Numbered from the stretch's first letter, positions 9,295 to 18,431 are shown. The stretch is 64,000 nt of DNA from Haloplanus sp. HW8-1 (GCF_023703795.1 NZ_CP098518.1:2542001-2606000); one strand, 5' to 3'. Translations and numbers: made by a program. Notes: generated by a model not told the origin, from the letters alone.

Positions 9295-9858
9295 TCAGTC
9301 GTCGAGACGGGCGACACAGACGAACGTCTCCGGCCGCGACGCCGCGTGTTCGACGGTGAAGCCGGCGTCCGTCTGGAGGGAGACGGCGTCGCCGAGTCCG
9401 TACGTTTCCTCGCGCGGCGGGCCGGCCTCGCCCGCGCCCGCCCGATCCCAGTCGACGGTGACGAGGCGGCCGCCCGGCCGGAGGACGCGGGCCACCTCGG
9501 CCAGCGCCGCGGGGTCGGCGAACTCGTGGAACGTCATCGTCGAGACGACGGTATCGAGTTCGTCGGCGTCGAACGGCAGGTCGGCGGCGGCGGCTTCGAC
9601 CAGTTCGACCCCGTCGGGAACCCCCTTCTCGCGGTAGCGGTCGTGCATCGCGGCCTGGATATCGACGGCGTAGGCCGTCCCGACGTGTGGCGCCAGGTCG
9701 TCGGTGTAGAACCCCGTGCCGCTCCCGATGTCGGCCAGTCGCATCTCCGGGTTCGGCGCGACCAGTGCGTGGAGTTCCTCCCGCGAGCAGTACCGGTATC
9801 TTCTCGCGGCGTCCTCGAGGGCGTCGGCCCGGTCGCTGTCGAAGGTGTGAAAGCCCAT
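9295..9858 (-). CDS. Class I SAM-dependent methyltransferase
   Basis: A 187-residue protein beginning MGFHTFDSDRADALEDAARR. The S-adenosylmethionine-binding motif is LADIGSGTGFYTDDLAP (about residues 41-57), followed by an acidic second motif (AYAVDIQ) and VLRPGGRLVTVDWD, the order expected of a Rossmann-fold class I methyltransferase of the UbiE/Coq5-like type. The longer ORF reaching 10308 runs through the divergent HEWD gene and is rejected; ATG 9858 matches the family's size. The substrate cannot be predicted. It is divergent from the small HEWD gene and convergent on nothing of related function. Confidence 0.85.
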   Translation of the reverse strand: MGFHTFDSDRADALEDAARRYRYCSREELHALVAPNPEMRLADIGSGTGFYTDDLAPHVGTAYAVDIQAAMHDRYREKGVPDGVELVEAAAADLPFDADELDTVVSTMTFHEFADPAALAEVARVLRPGGRLVTVDWDRAGAGEAGPPREETYGLGDAVSLQTDAGFTVEHAASRPETFVCVARLDD

Positions 9859-9940
9859 ACGTACCGCTGTCCCCCGGCGGTGATAAGTCCCCCTGCGCGG
9901 CGACGGTAGGGTTAAATCCCCACCGACCGCTATCCCGGTC

Positions 9941-10141
9941 ATGGGCGTGACCATCAGGAAACCGACCGCCCGCCAGTGCGAGGACTGTGGCCGGCGGGAG
10001 GTCTGGAACGACGCGACGAGTACCTGGCGCATCGCCACCGACGACGACGGCGACTCACTCGTCGGCGAGGTGTACTGTATCCACGAGTGGGACATCAACG
10101 GGACGTTCGTCCCCATCCAGCACGACGCCGCCGACGCGTAA
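9941..10141 (+). CDS. HEWD family small zinc-binding protein
   Basis: A 66-residue protein with MGVTIRKPTARQCEDCGRRE at its N-terminus, a CXXC pair, a single later Cys in VYCIHEWDINGTF, and the HEWD tetrapeptide that names this haloarchaeal family. The two Cys of QCEDCG with the later Cys and His of YCIHEW could bind zinc. The gene has its own promoter: GTTAAATC at 9911-9918, about 27 nt before the ATG, so the mRNA is probably leaderless. Function is unknown. Confidence 0.8.
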   Translation: MGVTIRKPTARQCEDCGRREVWNDATSTWRIATDDDGDSLVGEVYCIHEWDINGTFVPIQHDAADA

Positions 10142-10156
10142 TGCCGACCGCGTTCG

Positions 10157-10831
10157 TCACCGATCCCGACGGGCCGCGAGCGCTTCGAGCGTCCCGTCCA
10201 TGTGTGCCCCGTCAGTGACGCGGTCGGCGGCGGCTCGCGCTCGGTCGTCCGCGTTGGCGACGGCGAAGGACTCCCCGGCCACCTCGAAGGTCGAGACGTC
10301 GTTCTCACTGTCGCCCACCGCGACGAACGCCGCGGGATCGAGACCGAGCGTCGCGGCGACCGCCCGGAGCCCCTCGCCTTTCTCGACGCCAGGGAGTTTG
10401 AGATGGTAGGCGTACCCCGTATCGACCACGTCGAGGCCGAACTCCTCGGCGACGGCCCGGAGCAACGCGTCGTCGGCGTCGCGGCGGACAGCCACCTCCG
10501 TCTCCCGCCAGCGGTTGACGGTGTCGGCCGCCCCCCAGCCCAGGTCGCCGCCCCGGTCGACGAAGGCCTGCGCCGCCTCCCGGGGGCGGTCGGCGTCGGG
10601 GACCGTCACCGTCACCTCGTCGTCGGCGTAGACGACGCCGCCGTTCTCGGCGATCACTCGCTCAGGCAGGTCCATGAAGTGACAGAGCGCGACTGGGTAG
10701 GGAAACGCCTTGCCCGTCGCGAGGACGACCGGCGCGTCCCACCCGCGGAGCGCCTCGAAGGCCCGGGGGTCGATCCCTCCCGCCGACGACGTCAGCGTCC
10801 CGTCGATGTCGAGTGCGAGCGGCGGACTCAT
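10157..10831 (-). CDS. pgp: Phosphoglycolate phosphatase, archaeal HAD type
   Basis: A 224-residue HAD-superfamily hydrolase. Motif I is ALDIDGTLT (nucleophile and acid Asp residues 8 and 10), motif II region VVLATGK, a Lys in the C-terminal half (GVEKGEG), and motif IV is AVGDSENDVSTF. A Cof-type cap lies between. This is the archaeal phosphoglycolate phosphatase type, which removes phosphate from 2-phosphoglycolate; related sugar-phosphate phosphatases cannot be excluded. ATG 10831 starts the protein exactly before the motif; upstream codons in the ORF belong to the intergenic region and the divergent FAD gene. It is convergent with the HEWD gene. Confidence 0.85.
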   Translation of the reverse strand: MSPPLALDIDGTLTSSAGGIDPRAFEALRGWDAPVVLATGKAFPYPVALCHFMDLPERVIAENGGVVYADDEVTVTVPDADRPREAAQAFVDRGGDLGWGAADTVNRWRETEVAVRRDADDALLRAVAEEFGLDVVDTGYAYHLKLPGVEKGEGLRAVAATLGLDPAAFVAVGDSENDVSTFEVAGESFAVANADDRARAAADRVTDGAHMDGTLEALAARRDR

Positions 10832-10922
10832 ACCTCGACTCTGCCCCGCCGGCGTGATAAGGGGCACGTCACGGACCGCCGGCACCGACGCCGTGAAGTG
10901 ACGGGGTCGCCCACTCCCGAAC

Positions 10923-12152
10923 GTGCACACGACCGTCCTCGTGATCGGCGGTGGCGCCACGGGTGTCGGCGTCGCGCGGGACCTGGCGCTCCGCGGCGTC
11001 GACGTGACGCTCGTGGAGCGGGGCGGCCTCGCGGCCGGGACCACCGGCCGGTCACACGGCGTCCTCCACAGCGGCGCCCGGTACGCCGAGTCCGACCCCG
11101 ACGACGCCGCCGCCTGTCTGGCCGAGAACCGGAACCTCCGGGCGGTGGCGCCCGCCTGTCTCCGCGAAACCGGCGGCTACTTCCTCCAACTCGACGGCGA
11201 CGACCCCGACTACTTCGAGCGCAAGCGCGCGGCCTGTGCCGACGTCGGGATGGAGACGACGACGCTTGACGGCGCCGACCTCCGCGAGCGGATAGCCGGG
11301 GTGGGTCCCGCCGTCGAGCGCGCCCTCGCGGTCCCCGACGCCGTCATCTCGCCCGCCCGCCTGGTCGTCGCGAACGCCGTCGCCGCCCGGGAGGCGGGCG
11401 CGACGATCCACACGTCGGCGCCGGTCGAGTCGATCCGGGTCGCCGACGGCCGTGTCCGACGCGTCGCCGTCGGTGGCCGACTCGACGCCACGATCGAGGC
11501 CGAGGTCGTGGTGAACGCGACCGGGCCGTGGGCCGAGCGGTGTGCCAGCCTCGCGGGCGTCTCGGTGCCGATGCGACCGACCCGTGGCGTGATGGTCGCC
11601 GTCGAGAACCCCGGCGTCGACGCCGTGTTGAACCGGTGTCGGCCGCCGGCCGACGGCGACATCGTGGTCCCCCGTCCCGACGAGGCGGTACTCGGCACGA
11701 CGAGCGTCGCCGTCGACGATCCCGACGACTTCGAGCGGACGAGGGCGGAAGTCGAGCGGACGATCTCGGAGTGTGCGGCCATGTGTCCCGCCGTCGCCGG
11801 CGCGTCGCCCGCCCGCACCTACTGGGGCGTCCGACCGTTGTATGCCCCGGACGAGGCCGGTCGCGACGGCCGCGCCATCTCGCGTGGCTTCGCCCTACTG
11901 GATCACACCGACGACGGAGGGTCGGGGTTCGTCACCGTCGTCGGCGGCAAACTCACCACCTACCGGCGGATGGCCGAGGCGACGGCCGACCTGGTCTGTG
12001 ATCGTCTCGGCGTCTCGGCCCCCTGCCGGACCGCGGACCGCCCGCTTCCGGGCACGGCGGACCCCGACCGCCTCGACCGACTCGTCGCCGAGTTCGGTGT
12101 CGACGCGCCGGCCGACGGCGTTGGCGACGGTGGACGCGGGACGCGGCGCTGA
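10923..12152 (+). CDS. FAD-dependent GlpA-like glycerol-3-phosphate dehydrogenase, short form
   Basis: A 409-residue FAD oxidoreductase that starts with GTG. The dinucleotide-binding motif VIGGGATGVGVARDLALRG and the GTTGRSHGVLHSGARY stretch match the GlpA/GlpD glycerol-3-phosphate dehydrogenase family; VVGGKLTTYRRMAE near residue 340 is the family's C-terminal FAD contact. Full GlpA proteins continue for well over 100 residues with a helical domain and, in GlpA, an iron-sulfur-linked tail. This one ends soon after GTADPDRLDRLVAEFGVDAP, and no continuation is seen in other frames. It may be a stand-alone short paralog acting on another hydroxy acid or polyol phosphate, or a truncated GlpA. 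No glpB or glpC neighbour is present. Confidence 0.8.
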   Translation: MHTTVLVIGGGATGVGVARDLALRGVDVTLVERGGLAAGTTGRSHGVLHSGARYAESDPDDAAACLAENRNLRAVAPACLRETGGYFLQLDGDDPDYFERKRAACADVGMETTTLDGADLRERIAGVGPAVERALAVPDAVISPARLVVANAVAAREAGATIHTSAPVESIRVADGRVRRVAVGGRLDATIEAEVVVNATGPWAERCASLAGVSVPMRPTRGVMVAVENPGVDAVLNRCRPPADGDIVVPRPDEAVLGTTSVAVDDPDDFERTRAEVERTISECAAMCPAVAGASPARTYWGVRPLYAPDEAGRDGRAISRGFALLDHTDDGGSGFVTVVGGKLTTYRRMAEATADLVCDRLGVSAPCRTADRPLPGTADPDRLDRLVAEFGVDAPADGVGDGGRGTRR

Positions 12153-12176
12153 TCGCGGCCCCACGCGTCGGCGCCC

Positions 12177-12725
12177 TCACCAGTGAACCACGTACGTACA
12201 GCGGTCCCCGCCCGTCCGACGACAGGTGTCACCGCGTTCCTCGACGAAGACGAACGACTCGACGGGGGAGTAGCGTTTCGCGACGGCCCGGATCAGTCCG
12301 CGGTCGAACGGGCACGGATATGGGTTCCGGCACTCGACCCGACCGCGACCGTCCTCGATCCGTTCGAACCGGTAGTGGCCGATCTCGCCGCCGCGGTGGT
12401 TGCGGTGGTAGGCGTCGTCGATGGACTGGAGGCCGTCGGGAACGCCGGAGACTCCGCTCGGCCACCTGGCGACGTCCGGGATCTGCTCGCCCAGTCGATC
12501 CAGAAGGTGTGGCTCCAGTTCCTCCGCGATCGTCTCCAGTACCTCGAGTTCGGCGCCCTGTGCGTACCAGTCGTCCGGCCCGGGGTCGTCGATACCCTTC
12601 TCCGACAGCACCCGTCGGATCCGCGTCCGGTACTCCTCGCGGAACCGCGATAGCCCTGATTCGATGGCGATGATGACTCTCCCGCGGGCCTCGACCCCCT
12701 CCTCGAACGGTTCGTACCGGGCCAT
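12177..12725 (-). CDS. Conserved protein of unknown function, possibly V4R/heme-NO-sensor-like
   Basis: A 182-residue acidic protein that I do not recognise with confidence. The N-terminal half (MARYEPFEEGVEARGRVIIA) is helical; the C-terminal end GDTCRRTGGDRCTYVVHW has the two-cysteine, glycine-rich closing hairpin seen at the end of V4R and heme-NO-binding-type domains, and YSPVESFVFVEERG before it fits a beta strand. In those families the domain senses small ligands and is often fused to regulators, but here it stands alone. The gene is convergent with the GlpA-like gene. The family assignment is tentative; the ORF itself is supported by length and codon pattern. Confidence 0.6.
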   Translation of the reverse strand: MARYEPFEEGVEARGRVIIAIESGLSRFREEYRTRIRRVLSEKGIDDPGPDDWYAQGAELEVLETIAEELEPHLLDRLGEQIPDVARWPSGVSGVPDGLQSIDDAYHRNHRGGEIGHYRFERIEDGRGRVECRNPYPCPFDRGLIRAVAKRYSPVESFVFVEERGDTCRRTGGDRCTYVVHW

Positions 12726-12794
12726 GGACTGACGCGCCGTCGGTTCGGGCAGACGTATCGCCCAGATATCAATAAACGTTCGTGCGCCCGACGC

Positions 12795-13985
12795 TCAGAT
12801 CGACCGGTCGCGATCCCGCGTCACCGTCTCGCCCGGGGCCGTCCGGGCGTCAGTGCCGAGGACGACGCCGGCGTTCAGCGCCGTCTCGATGCCCGTCTTC
12901 ACGCCGTCGCCGCAGACGACGCCGAACTTCCGCCGGCCCGTCGCGGTCGGTTCGCCGTTCACCCGCACGGTCACGTCGTCGTCGTCGTGGCGGAGGTTCG
13001 CGACGGTCGTCCCCGCGCCGAAGTTCACGTCCCGTCCGAGGACGCTGTCGCCGACGTAAGAGAGGTGGCCGACCGTCGCCCCGGCCATCAGCACGCTGTT
13101 TTTCACCTCGACCCCGTGGCCGACCGTCGCTCCCTCGCCGACGAGCGTCGCCCCCCGGACGTACGCGTTCGGGCCGACGCTCGCGCCCGCGCGAACGAGT
13201 GCCGGTCCCTCGATCACGACCCCGGCGTCGACGGCCGCACCACCCTCGACGACGACGGGTCCACGGAGGTCGGCATCGGCGTGAACCTCCCCCGCGAGTC
13301 GGCGATCCAGTTCGGACAGCCTCCACTCGTTGGCAGCCAGGAGTTCCCATGGCCGACCCACGTCCAGCCAGCGATCCACGGTCACCGCGCGCGTCGTCCC
13401 GGCCTCGCAGGCTCGCGCCAGTACGTCCGTGAGTTCGTACTCCCCGCGGTCGCTCTCGTCGACGTCCAGCCACTTCCGGGCCGCCGCGGGGAAGACGTAC
13501 GCGCCGGCGTTGACGAGGTCGGAACTGGGGTCGGCGGGCTTCTCGACGATTCCCTGGACGACCCCGTCGTCGTCGGTCTGTAGTACGCCGTAGCGTTCGG
13601 GGTGCTCTACCCGTGCGGCGCCCACGCCCGGCCCCGACTCGTAGAGTCGCTCGAGCGACGCGCGGTCGTAGAGCACGTCGCCGTTCAGGACGGCGAAGGG
13701 GGCGTCGTCGAGGGCGTCGCGGGCTGCCCGCACCGCGTCCGCGGTGCCGCGCTGGCGTGGCTGTCGAACGAACTCGACGGCCGGTCGGTCGGCGAGGGCG
13801 GTCCGGACCGCGTCGGCGGCGTAGCCCACGACGACGACGACGCGACTCGCCCCCGCAGCGGTCGCGGCGTCGACGACGTGTTCGACGAGTGTGCGGTCGG
13901 CGACCGGCACGGTCGGCTTCGGTCGGCGATCGGTGAGCGGACGCATTCGCGTCCCCTCGCCGGCCGCGAGGACGACTGTCTGCAT
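12795..13985 (-). CDS. glmU: GlmU-like bifunctional sugar-1-phosphate nucleotidyl-/acetyltransferase
   Basis: A 396-residue protein with an N-terminal nucleotidyltransferase domain (AAGEGTRMRPLTDRRPKPTVP, then VLNGDVLYD for metal binding, and IVEKP) and a C-terminal left-handed beta-helix made of hexapeptide repeats from about residue 235 (VVVEGGAAVDAGVVIEG onward) ending in the GRRKFGVVCGDGVKTGIE acetyltransferase-like end. Archaeal proteins of this layout make UDP-GlcNAc from GlcN-1-P by acetylation and uridylylation; some are glucose-1-phosphate specific. ATG 13985 is chosen over 14027, which overlaps glmS. It is the last of three genes on the minus strand, 38 nt after glmS. The paralog at 15855 shares the layout. 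Confidence 0.88.
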   Translation of the reverse strand: MQTVVLAAGEGTRMRPLTDRRPKPTVPVADRTLVEHVVDAATAAGASRVVVVVGYAADAVRTALADRPAVEFVRQPRQRGTADAVRAARDALDDAPFAVLNGDVLYDRASLERLYESGPGVGAARVEHPERYGVLQTDDDGVVQGIVEKPADPSSDLVNAGAYVFPAAARKWLDVDESDRGEYELTDVLARACEAGTTRAVTVDRWLDVGRPWELLAANEWRLSELDRRLAGEVHADADLRGPVVVEGGAAVDAGVVIEGPALVRAGASVGPNAYVRGATLVGEGATVGHGVEVKNSVLMAGATVGHLSYVGDSVLGRDVNFGAGTTVANLRHDDDDVTVRVNGEPTATGRRKFGVVCGDGVKTGIETALNAGVVLGTDARTAPGETVTRDRDRSI

Positions 13986-14023
13986 GTCCGTTCCGACGGC
14001 GAGCGTCACCAAAGGGGTTGGCC

Positions 14024-15832
14024 TCACTCGACGGTGACGCTCTTTGCTAGGTGTCGCGGCTTGTCGATGGACCGGTCCAACCCCGCCGCCATGTGGTAGG
14101 CCACGAGCTGGAGCTGTACGTTGGCCAACAGCGGCGCCAGACGCCCGTCGGTCGCCGGAACCTTGAGGACGTGATCTGCGTAGCGGCTGGCCTCGGCGAC
14201 GCCGTCAGTGACGACGACCACCGGCGCGTCCCGCGCTTCGACCTCCTTTACGTTGCCGATGGTCTTGCGCGCCGCCTCGTCGTCCCCCGTGACGACCGCG
14301 AAGACAGGCGTGTCCGCGGTGACCAGCGCCAGCGGCCCGTGTTTCAGTTCACCGGCGGCGAACCCCTCGGCGTGTTCGTAGGTGATCTCCTTGAACTTGA
14401 GCGCGCCTTCGAGCGCGACGGGGTAGTCGAATCCCCGGCCGAGGAAGAAGAAGGTCTCGCTGTCGGCGAACTCCTCGATCACCGCCGACGCCGCGCTCCC
14501 GTCGAGGATCGCCTGTACCTGATCCGGCAGGCCCCGCAGCGCGCTCACGAGGTCGCGCTGTCGGCCGCCCCCGCCGTCGGCGAGGTGCGCGGCGAGGAGA
14601 TTCACGCCGACGAGTTGCGACGTGAAGGTCTTGGTCGCCGCCACGCCGAGTTCGGGCCCGGCGCGGAGGTAGATCACGTGATCGCACTCGCGGGTGACCG
14701 TGCTGCCCACGACGTTCGTGAGCGCGAGCGTCTCGGCGCCGCGGCCGGCGCCTTTTCGGAGCGCACGAAGGGTGTCCGCCGTCTCCCCGCTCTGAGTGAG
14801 GCCGATCACGAGGTCCTCGCCCGTGACCGGCGCCGGTGCGGTGGCGTACTCGTGGGCGTAGTGGGCGGTCGCAGGGATGCCGCCCGCCCGCAGGAGCCGC
14901 GCGCCGTAGAGCGCGGCGTGATAGGACGTCCCACAGGCGACGAACTGCACCGACGCGGGCGTACCCAGGCCGTCGAGTTCGTCGACGACCACCCGGCCGC
15001 CGAGTTCGTCGACGCGACCGCTGAGACACTGCCGGAGCGAGCGGGGCTGTTCGTGGATCTCCTTCAACATGTAGTGTTCGTATCCGCTCTTGCCGGTCTG
15101 TTCGGCCTCCCACGAGACGGTGCGGACGTCCTTCTCGACCCGCCGCCCGTCGGTCCCGGTGACGGTCCACCCCCCGTGGTCGAGACGGACGAACTCGTCG
15201 TCGTCGAGATAGACCACGTCACGGGTGTGCTCGAGGAAGGCGGGCACGTCGCTGGCGACGAAGTACTCGCCGTCGCCGATACCGAGGACGAGCGGCGGGT
15301 CCCGACGGGCCGCGAAGAGGGCGTCGACGCCGGCGACGGCGACGACGAGCGCGTAGCTCCCCTCCAGACGCGTGATCGCTTCCCTGATCGCCGTCTCCGG
15401 GTCGAGGCCACGGCGGAGTTCGCGGGCGATCAAGTGGGGCACCACCTCGGTGTCGGTCTCCGACCCGAACGTGACGCCGTCCGCTTCGAGTTCGTCGCGG
15501 AGGGCGCGGTAGTTCTCGACGATGCCGTTGTGGACGACGGCGACGCGCCCGGTCTCGTCGGTGTGCGGGTGGGCGTTCGCGTCCGTCGGCGGGCCGTGCG
15601 TACTCCAGCGGGTGTGACCGACGCCGACCGGCCCCTCGAAGGCCACGTCGGCGTCGGACAGTCGCGCTTCGAGCGCGTCGAGTTCCCCCGCCCGCTTCTC
15701 GACGTGCAGTTCGTCGCCACCGACGGCCACGCCCGCGGAGTCGTATCCACGGTACTCCAGGTTCGAGAGCCCGCCGAGGAGCACGTCGAGCGTCCGGGAG
15801 GCGTCGCCGACGTAGCCGACGATGCCACACAT
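14024..15832 (-). CDS. glmS: Glutamine--fructose-6-phosphate aminotransferase
   Basis: A 602-residue GlmS, which makes glucosamine-6-phosphate from fructose-6-phosphate and glutamine, the first step to UDP-GlcNAc. The N-terminal class II glutaminase has the nucleophile Cys2 (MCGIVGYVG), GYDSAGVAV, and HTRWSTHG; after about residue 240 come two SIS isomerase domains (ACGTSYHAALYGARL and GRGFDYPVALEGALK) and the terminal KPRHLAKSVTVE typical of the enzyme. Length is as in other archaea. It lies 22 nt behind one GlmU-like gene and 38 nt before another, so precursor synthesis for amino-sugar glycans is encoded as one operon. GlmM is not in the window. Confidence 0.97.
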   Translation of the reverse strand: MCGIVGYVGDASRTLDVLLGGLSNLEYRGYDSAGVAVGGDELHVEKRAGELDALEARLSDADVAFEGPVGVGHTRWSTHGPPTDANAHPHTDETGRVAVVHNGIVENYRALRDELEADGVTFGSETDTEVVPHLIARELRRGLDPETAIREAITRLEGSYALVVAVAGVDALFAARRDPPLVLGIGDGEYFVASDVPAFLEHTRDVVYLDDDEFVRLDHGGWTVTGTDGRRVEKDVRTVSWEAEQTGKSGYEHYMLKEIHEQPRSLRQCLSGRVDELGGRVVVDELDGLGTPASVQFVACGTSYHAALYGARLLRAGGIPATAHYAHEYATAPAPVTGEDLVIGLTQSGETADTLRALRKGAGRGAETLALTNVVGSTVTRECDHVIYLRAGPELGVAATKTFTSQLVGVNLLAAHLADGGGGRQRDLVSALRGLPDQVQAILDGSAASAVIEEFADSETFFFLGRGFDYPVALEGALKFKEITYEHAEGFAAGELKHGPLALVTADTPVFAVVTGDDEAARKTIGNVKEVEARDAPVVVVTDGVAEASRYADHVLKVPATDGRLAPLLANVQLQLVAYHMAAGLDRSIDKPRHLAKSVTVE

Positions 15833-15854
15833 CAGCCCTCACCCCGTCGCGGAC

Positions 15855-17048
15855 TCATCGTCGCACCTCCGTCCCCTCGGAGACGATTCCGCTCGCGTGT
15901 GCCCCGGTGCCGACCCTCGCCTCGGTGCCGAGCAGCGTCCCCGACGCCACGGTGGCGCCGCCCCCGACGTGCGCGCGGTCGGCGACGACACAGCCGAGAC
16001 GCCGGTTCTCGTGGACCGTCCGTCCGATCCGGACGTCGGCCTCGCCGCCGGGAATCGTCGCCCCCGGCCCGACGGTCGCCCCCTGCCCGGTCACGGTGTC
16101 GACCACCGTCGCGTTCGGCCCGATCCGGGTGTCGATGTCGAGCACCGACCCCTCGACGACGGCGCCGGCGCCGACGGCCGCGTGTCGCCCGAGTGCGGTG
16201 TCCGGGCCGACCACGGCACCGGGACCGACCGCCGAGTCGGGGCCGACGACGACCGGCGCCCGAAGCGCGGCATCGTCGTGAACGCTCGCCGTCCCGTCGA
16301 CGTAGACGCCACGGTCCCGTTCCGGTTCGTCCACGCGGCCGTCGGCCAGTAGGTCGCGCGCGACGGTCAGCAGGTCCCACGGGTAGGTGGCGGTCGACCA
16401 GAGCCCGTCCATCCGTACTCCACGAACGGCGTCGTCGTTCCGGACGTTCGCGGCGATGGCATCCGTCAGCCGGAGTTCGCCGGCATGCCGCTCGGTCGCC
16501 TCGATTCCCGCCAGAAGCGACGGCCCGAAGGCGTAGATGCCGGCGTTCAGGAGGCGGTAGGTGTCGTCGCCCGGACGCTCGACGAGTTCGACGACCCGGT
16601 CGCCATCGAGTCGGACGGCGCCGTACTCCGGCGCTCGGTCGCTCTCGACGACCGCGAGCGTCGCGGCGTCCGTCGCGCCGTGGGCGTCGATCACCGACTC
16701 GACCATCGCGGCCGTCACCACCTCGTCACCGTTGACGACGAGAAATCCGTCGTCCAGTGTGTCGCGTGCCTGCAACACCGCGTGGCCCGTTCCGAGTTGT
16801 TTCTCCTGGACGTGGTAGGTGACGGTCCGGCCGCGGTAGGTCGGCCCGATGCGGTTCTGTACCCGGTCACGCCGGTAGCCGACGACGACGTGGAGATCCT
16901 CGACACCCGCGTCGACCAGCGCGTCGAGGACGTACTCCAGAATCGGTCGGTTCGCGGCCGGCAACAGCGGCTTCGGCCGATATTTCGTCAGCGGCCGGAG
17001 ACGCGTCCCCTCACCGGCCGCGAGGACGACCGCGGAGTCCAGTCGCAT
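15855..17048 (-). CDS. GlmU-like sugar-1-phosphate nucleotidyl-/acetyltransferase (paralog)
   Basis: A 397-residue protein with nucleotidyltransferase motifs AAGEGTRLRPLTKYRPKPLLP, VVNGDEVV and ELVERPGDD, then a long run of hexapeptide repeats (VVVGPDSAVGPGAVVGPDTA and so on) forming a left-handed beta-helix. It shares domain order with the gene at 12795 but differs through most of its length, and the acetyltransferase end (RIGRTVHENRRLGCVVADRA) is more divergent, lacking the KFG-type loop. It may be a glucose-1-phosphate thymidylyl- or uridylyltransferase-type partner rather than a second true GlmU. First gene of the glmU-like, glmS, glmU operon, with an AT-rich promoter (TTAAGAGGTGTCAATGTAAA on the minus strand, 17058-17077) before it. 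Confidence 0.88.
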   Translation of the reverse strand: MRLDSAVVLAAGEGTRLRPLTKYRPKPLLPAANRPILEYVLDALVDAGVEDLHVVVGYRRDRVQNRIGPTYRGRTVTYHVQEKQLGTGHAVLQARDTLDDGFLVVNGDEVVTAAMVESVIDAHGATDAATLAVVESDRAPEYGAVRLDGDRVVELVERPGDDTYRLLNAGIYAFGPSLLAGIEATERHAGELRLTDAIAANVRNDDAVRGVRMDGLWSTATYPWDLLTVARDLLADGRVDEPERDRGVYVDGTASVHDDAALRAPVVVGPDSAVGPGAVVGPDTALGRHAAVGAGAVVEGSVLDIDTRIGPNATVVDTVTGQGATVGPGATIPGGEADVRIGRTVHENRRLGCVVADRAHVGGGATVASGTLLGTEARVGTGAHASGIVSEGTEVRR

Positions 17049-17137
17049 GGATGTCTATTTACATTGACACCTCTTAAGCTTGATCCGAACGGTCGGTTAG
17101 CAGAATCCTCTTTGGCCCGCCGTCACTGGGGGGTTGT

Positions 17138-18430
17138 ATGCGGATCGGTATCATCGGGAGCGGGTACGTCGGCACGACCGTCGCGGCCTGTCTCGCCGAC
17201 TTCGGTCACGACGTGATCGCCGTCGATGTCGACGACGCGGTGGTCGGGCGGCTGAACGACGGGGAGTCGTCCATCTCGGAACCCAGGCTGGACGCCCTGC
17301 TCGATCGCTACGCGGGGTCGTCGTTGTTCGCGACGACCGACTACGACGACCTGGCGGACGTCGACGTCGTCTTCCTCGCGCTCCCGACACCGACGAACGA
17401 CGACGGGAGCATCGACACCGCGTACGTCGAGGCGGGCGCCGAGGCGCTCGGTCGGGTGCTGGCCGACGTCGAGGGGTACCCGACCGTGGTCGTCAAGAGT
17501 ACCATCGTCCCCGGGACGACCGCGGACCTGATCGCCCCGATCCTCGAACGCGAGTCCGGACTCCGGGTCGGTACCGACTTCGGCCTCGCGGTGAATCCCG
17601 AGTTCCTGCGCGAGGGGAGCGCGGTGGAGGACTTCCAGCAGCCCGACAAACTCGTCTTCGGGACGAACGACGAGCGCGCGCTCGATGCCCTGGAGACGGT
17701 GTTCGCGCCGCTGCTCGACGACGTCCCGGTCGTCCGTACCGGACTCAGCGAGGCCGAGATGATCAAATACGCCAACAACGCCTTCCTCGCGGCCAAGATC
17801 AGCCTCGTCAACGAACTCGGCAACATCTGCAAGGAGTACGGGGTCGACGCCTACGAGGTGGCCGACGCCATCGGCCTCGACGACCGCATCGGCGAGCAGT
17901 TCCTGCGGAGCGGCGTCGGTTGGGGTGGAAGTTGCTTCCCGAAGGACGTGGCGGCACTCGTCGCCGCCGCCCGCGACCGGGGGTACGATCCCCAACTCCT
18001 GCAGGCGGCCATCGACGTGAACGACCACCAGCCCGAGCGGATGCTCGACCTCCTTGACGAGCACGTCGACGTCGCGGGTGAGCGGGTGGCCGTCCTCGGC
18101 CTCGCGTTCGGGTCGGGCACCGACGACGTCCGCAACTCGCAGGCCATCCCGATCATCGAGGGACTCCGGGAGCGGGGGGCCGACGTCATCGCCTACGATC
18201 CGAATCGGGGGGCCGTCGAGAACATGCGCGGACGCTTCCCCGACGTGACGTATCTCGCCTCGGCGTCGCCGACACTCTCCGGGGCGGCGGCGGCGCTCGT
18301 CGTCACGGACTGGCCGGCGTTCGGGGCCCTCGACCGGGAGTTCGATCTGATGGCCGGCGACGTCGTGATCGACGGCCGACGGGTCGTCGAGCGCCGCGAC
18401 GGGATTACCTACGAGGGGCTGACCTGGTGA
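17138..18430 (+). CDS. aglM: UDP-glucose 6-dehydrogenase AglM type
   Basis: A 430-residue nucleotide-sugar dehydrogenase of the UDP-glucose/GDP-mannose family. It has an N-terminal NAD Rossmann fold ([21 protein letters not shown]), a helical dimer linker with the catalytic Lys region ([16 protein letters not shown]), the catalytic Cys in [10 protein letters not shown] (about residue 262) and a C-terminal UDP-binding Rossmann domain ([18 protein letters not shown]). The reaction is NAD-dependent two-step oxidation of a UDP-hexose to UDP-hexuronic acid. In Haloferax, AglM makes UDP-glucuronic acid for the S-layer N-glycan. It is divergent from the GlmU-like operon, sharing a 90-nt promoter region, which joins it to glycan precursor supply. 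Confidence 0.92.
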   Translation: MRIGIIGSGYVGTTVAACLADFGHDVIAVDVDDAVVGRLNDGESSISEPRLDALLDRYAGSSLFATTDYDDLADVDVVFLALPTPTNDDGSIDTAYVEAGAEALGRVLADVEGYPTVVVKSTIVPGTTADLIAPILERESGLRVGTDFGLAVNPEFLREGSAVEDFQQPDKLVFGTNDERALDALETVFAPLLDDVPVVRTGLSEAEMIKYANNAFLAAKISLVNELGNICKEYGVDAYEVADAIGLDDRIGEQFLRSGVGWGGSCFPKDVAALVAAARDRGYDPQLLQAAIDVNDHQPERMLDLLDEHVDVAGERVAVLGLAFGSGTDDVRNSQAIPIIEGLRERGADVIAYDPNRGAVENMRGRFPDVTYLASASPTLSGAAAALVVTDWPAFGALDREFDLMAGDVVIDGRRVVERRDGITYEGLTW

Positions 18431-18431
18431 G

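Noticed and set aside
14051-16735. An 894-codon plus-strand frame opposite glmS and the GlmU-like gene
   Set aside because: A shadow of well-supported minus-strand genes, with an Arg-rich low-complexity C-terminus and no domain.
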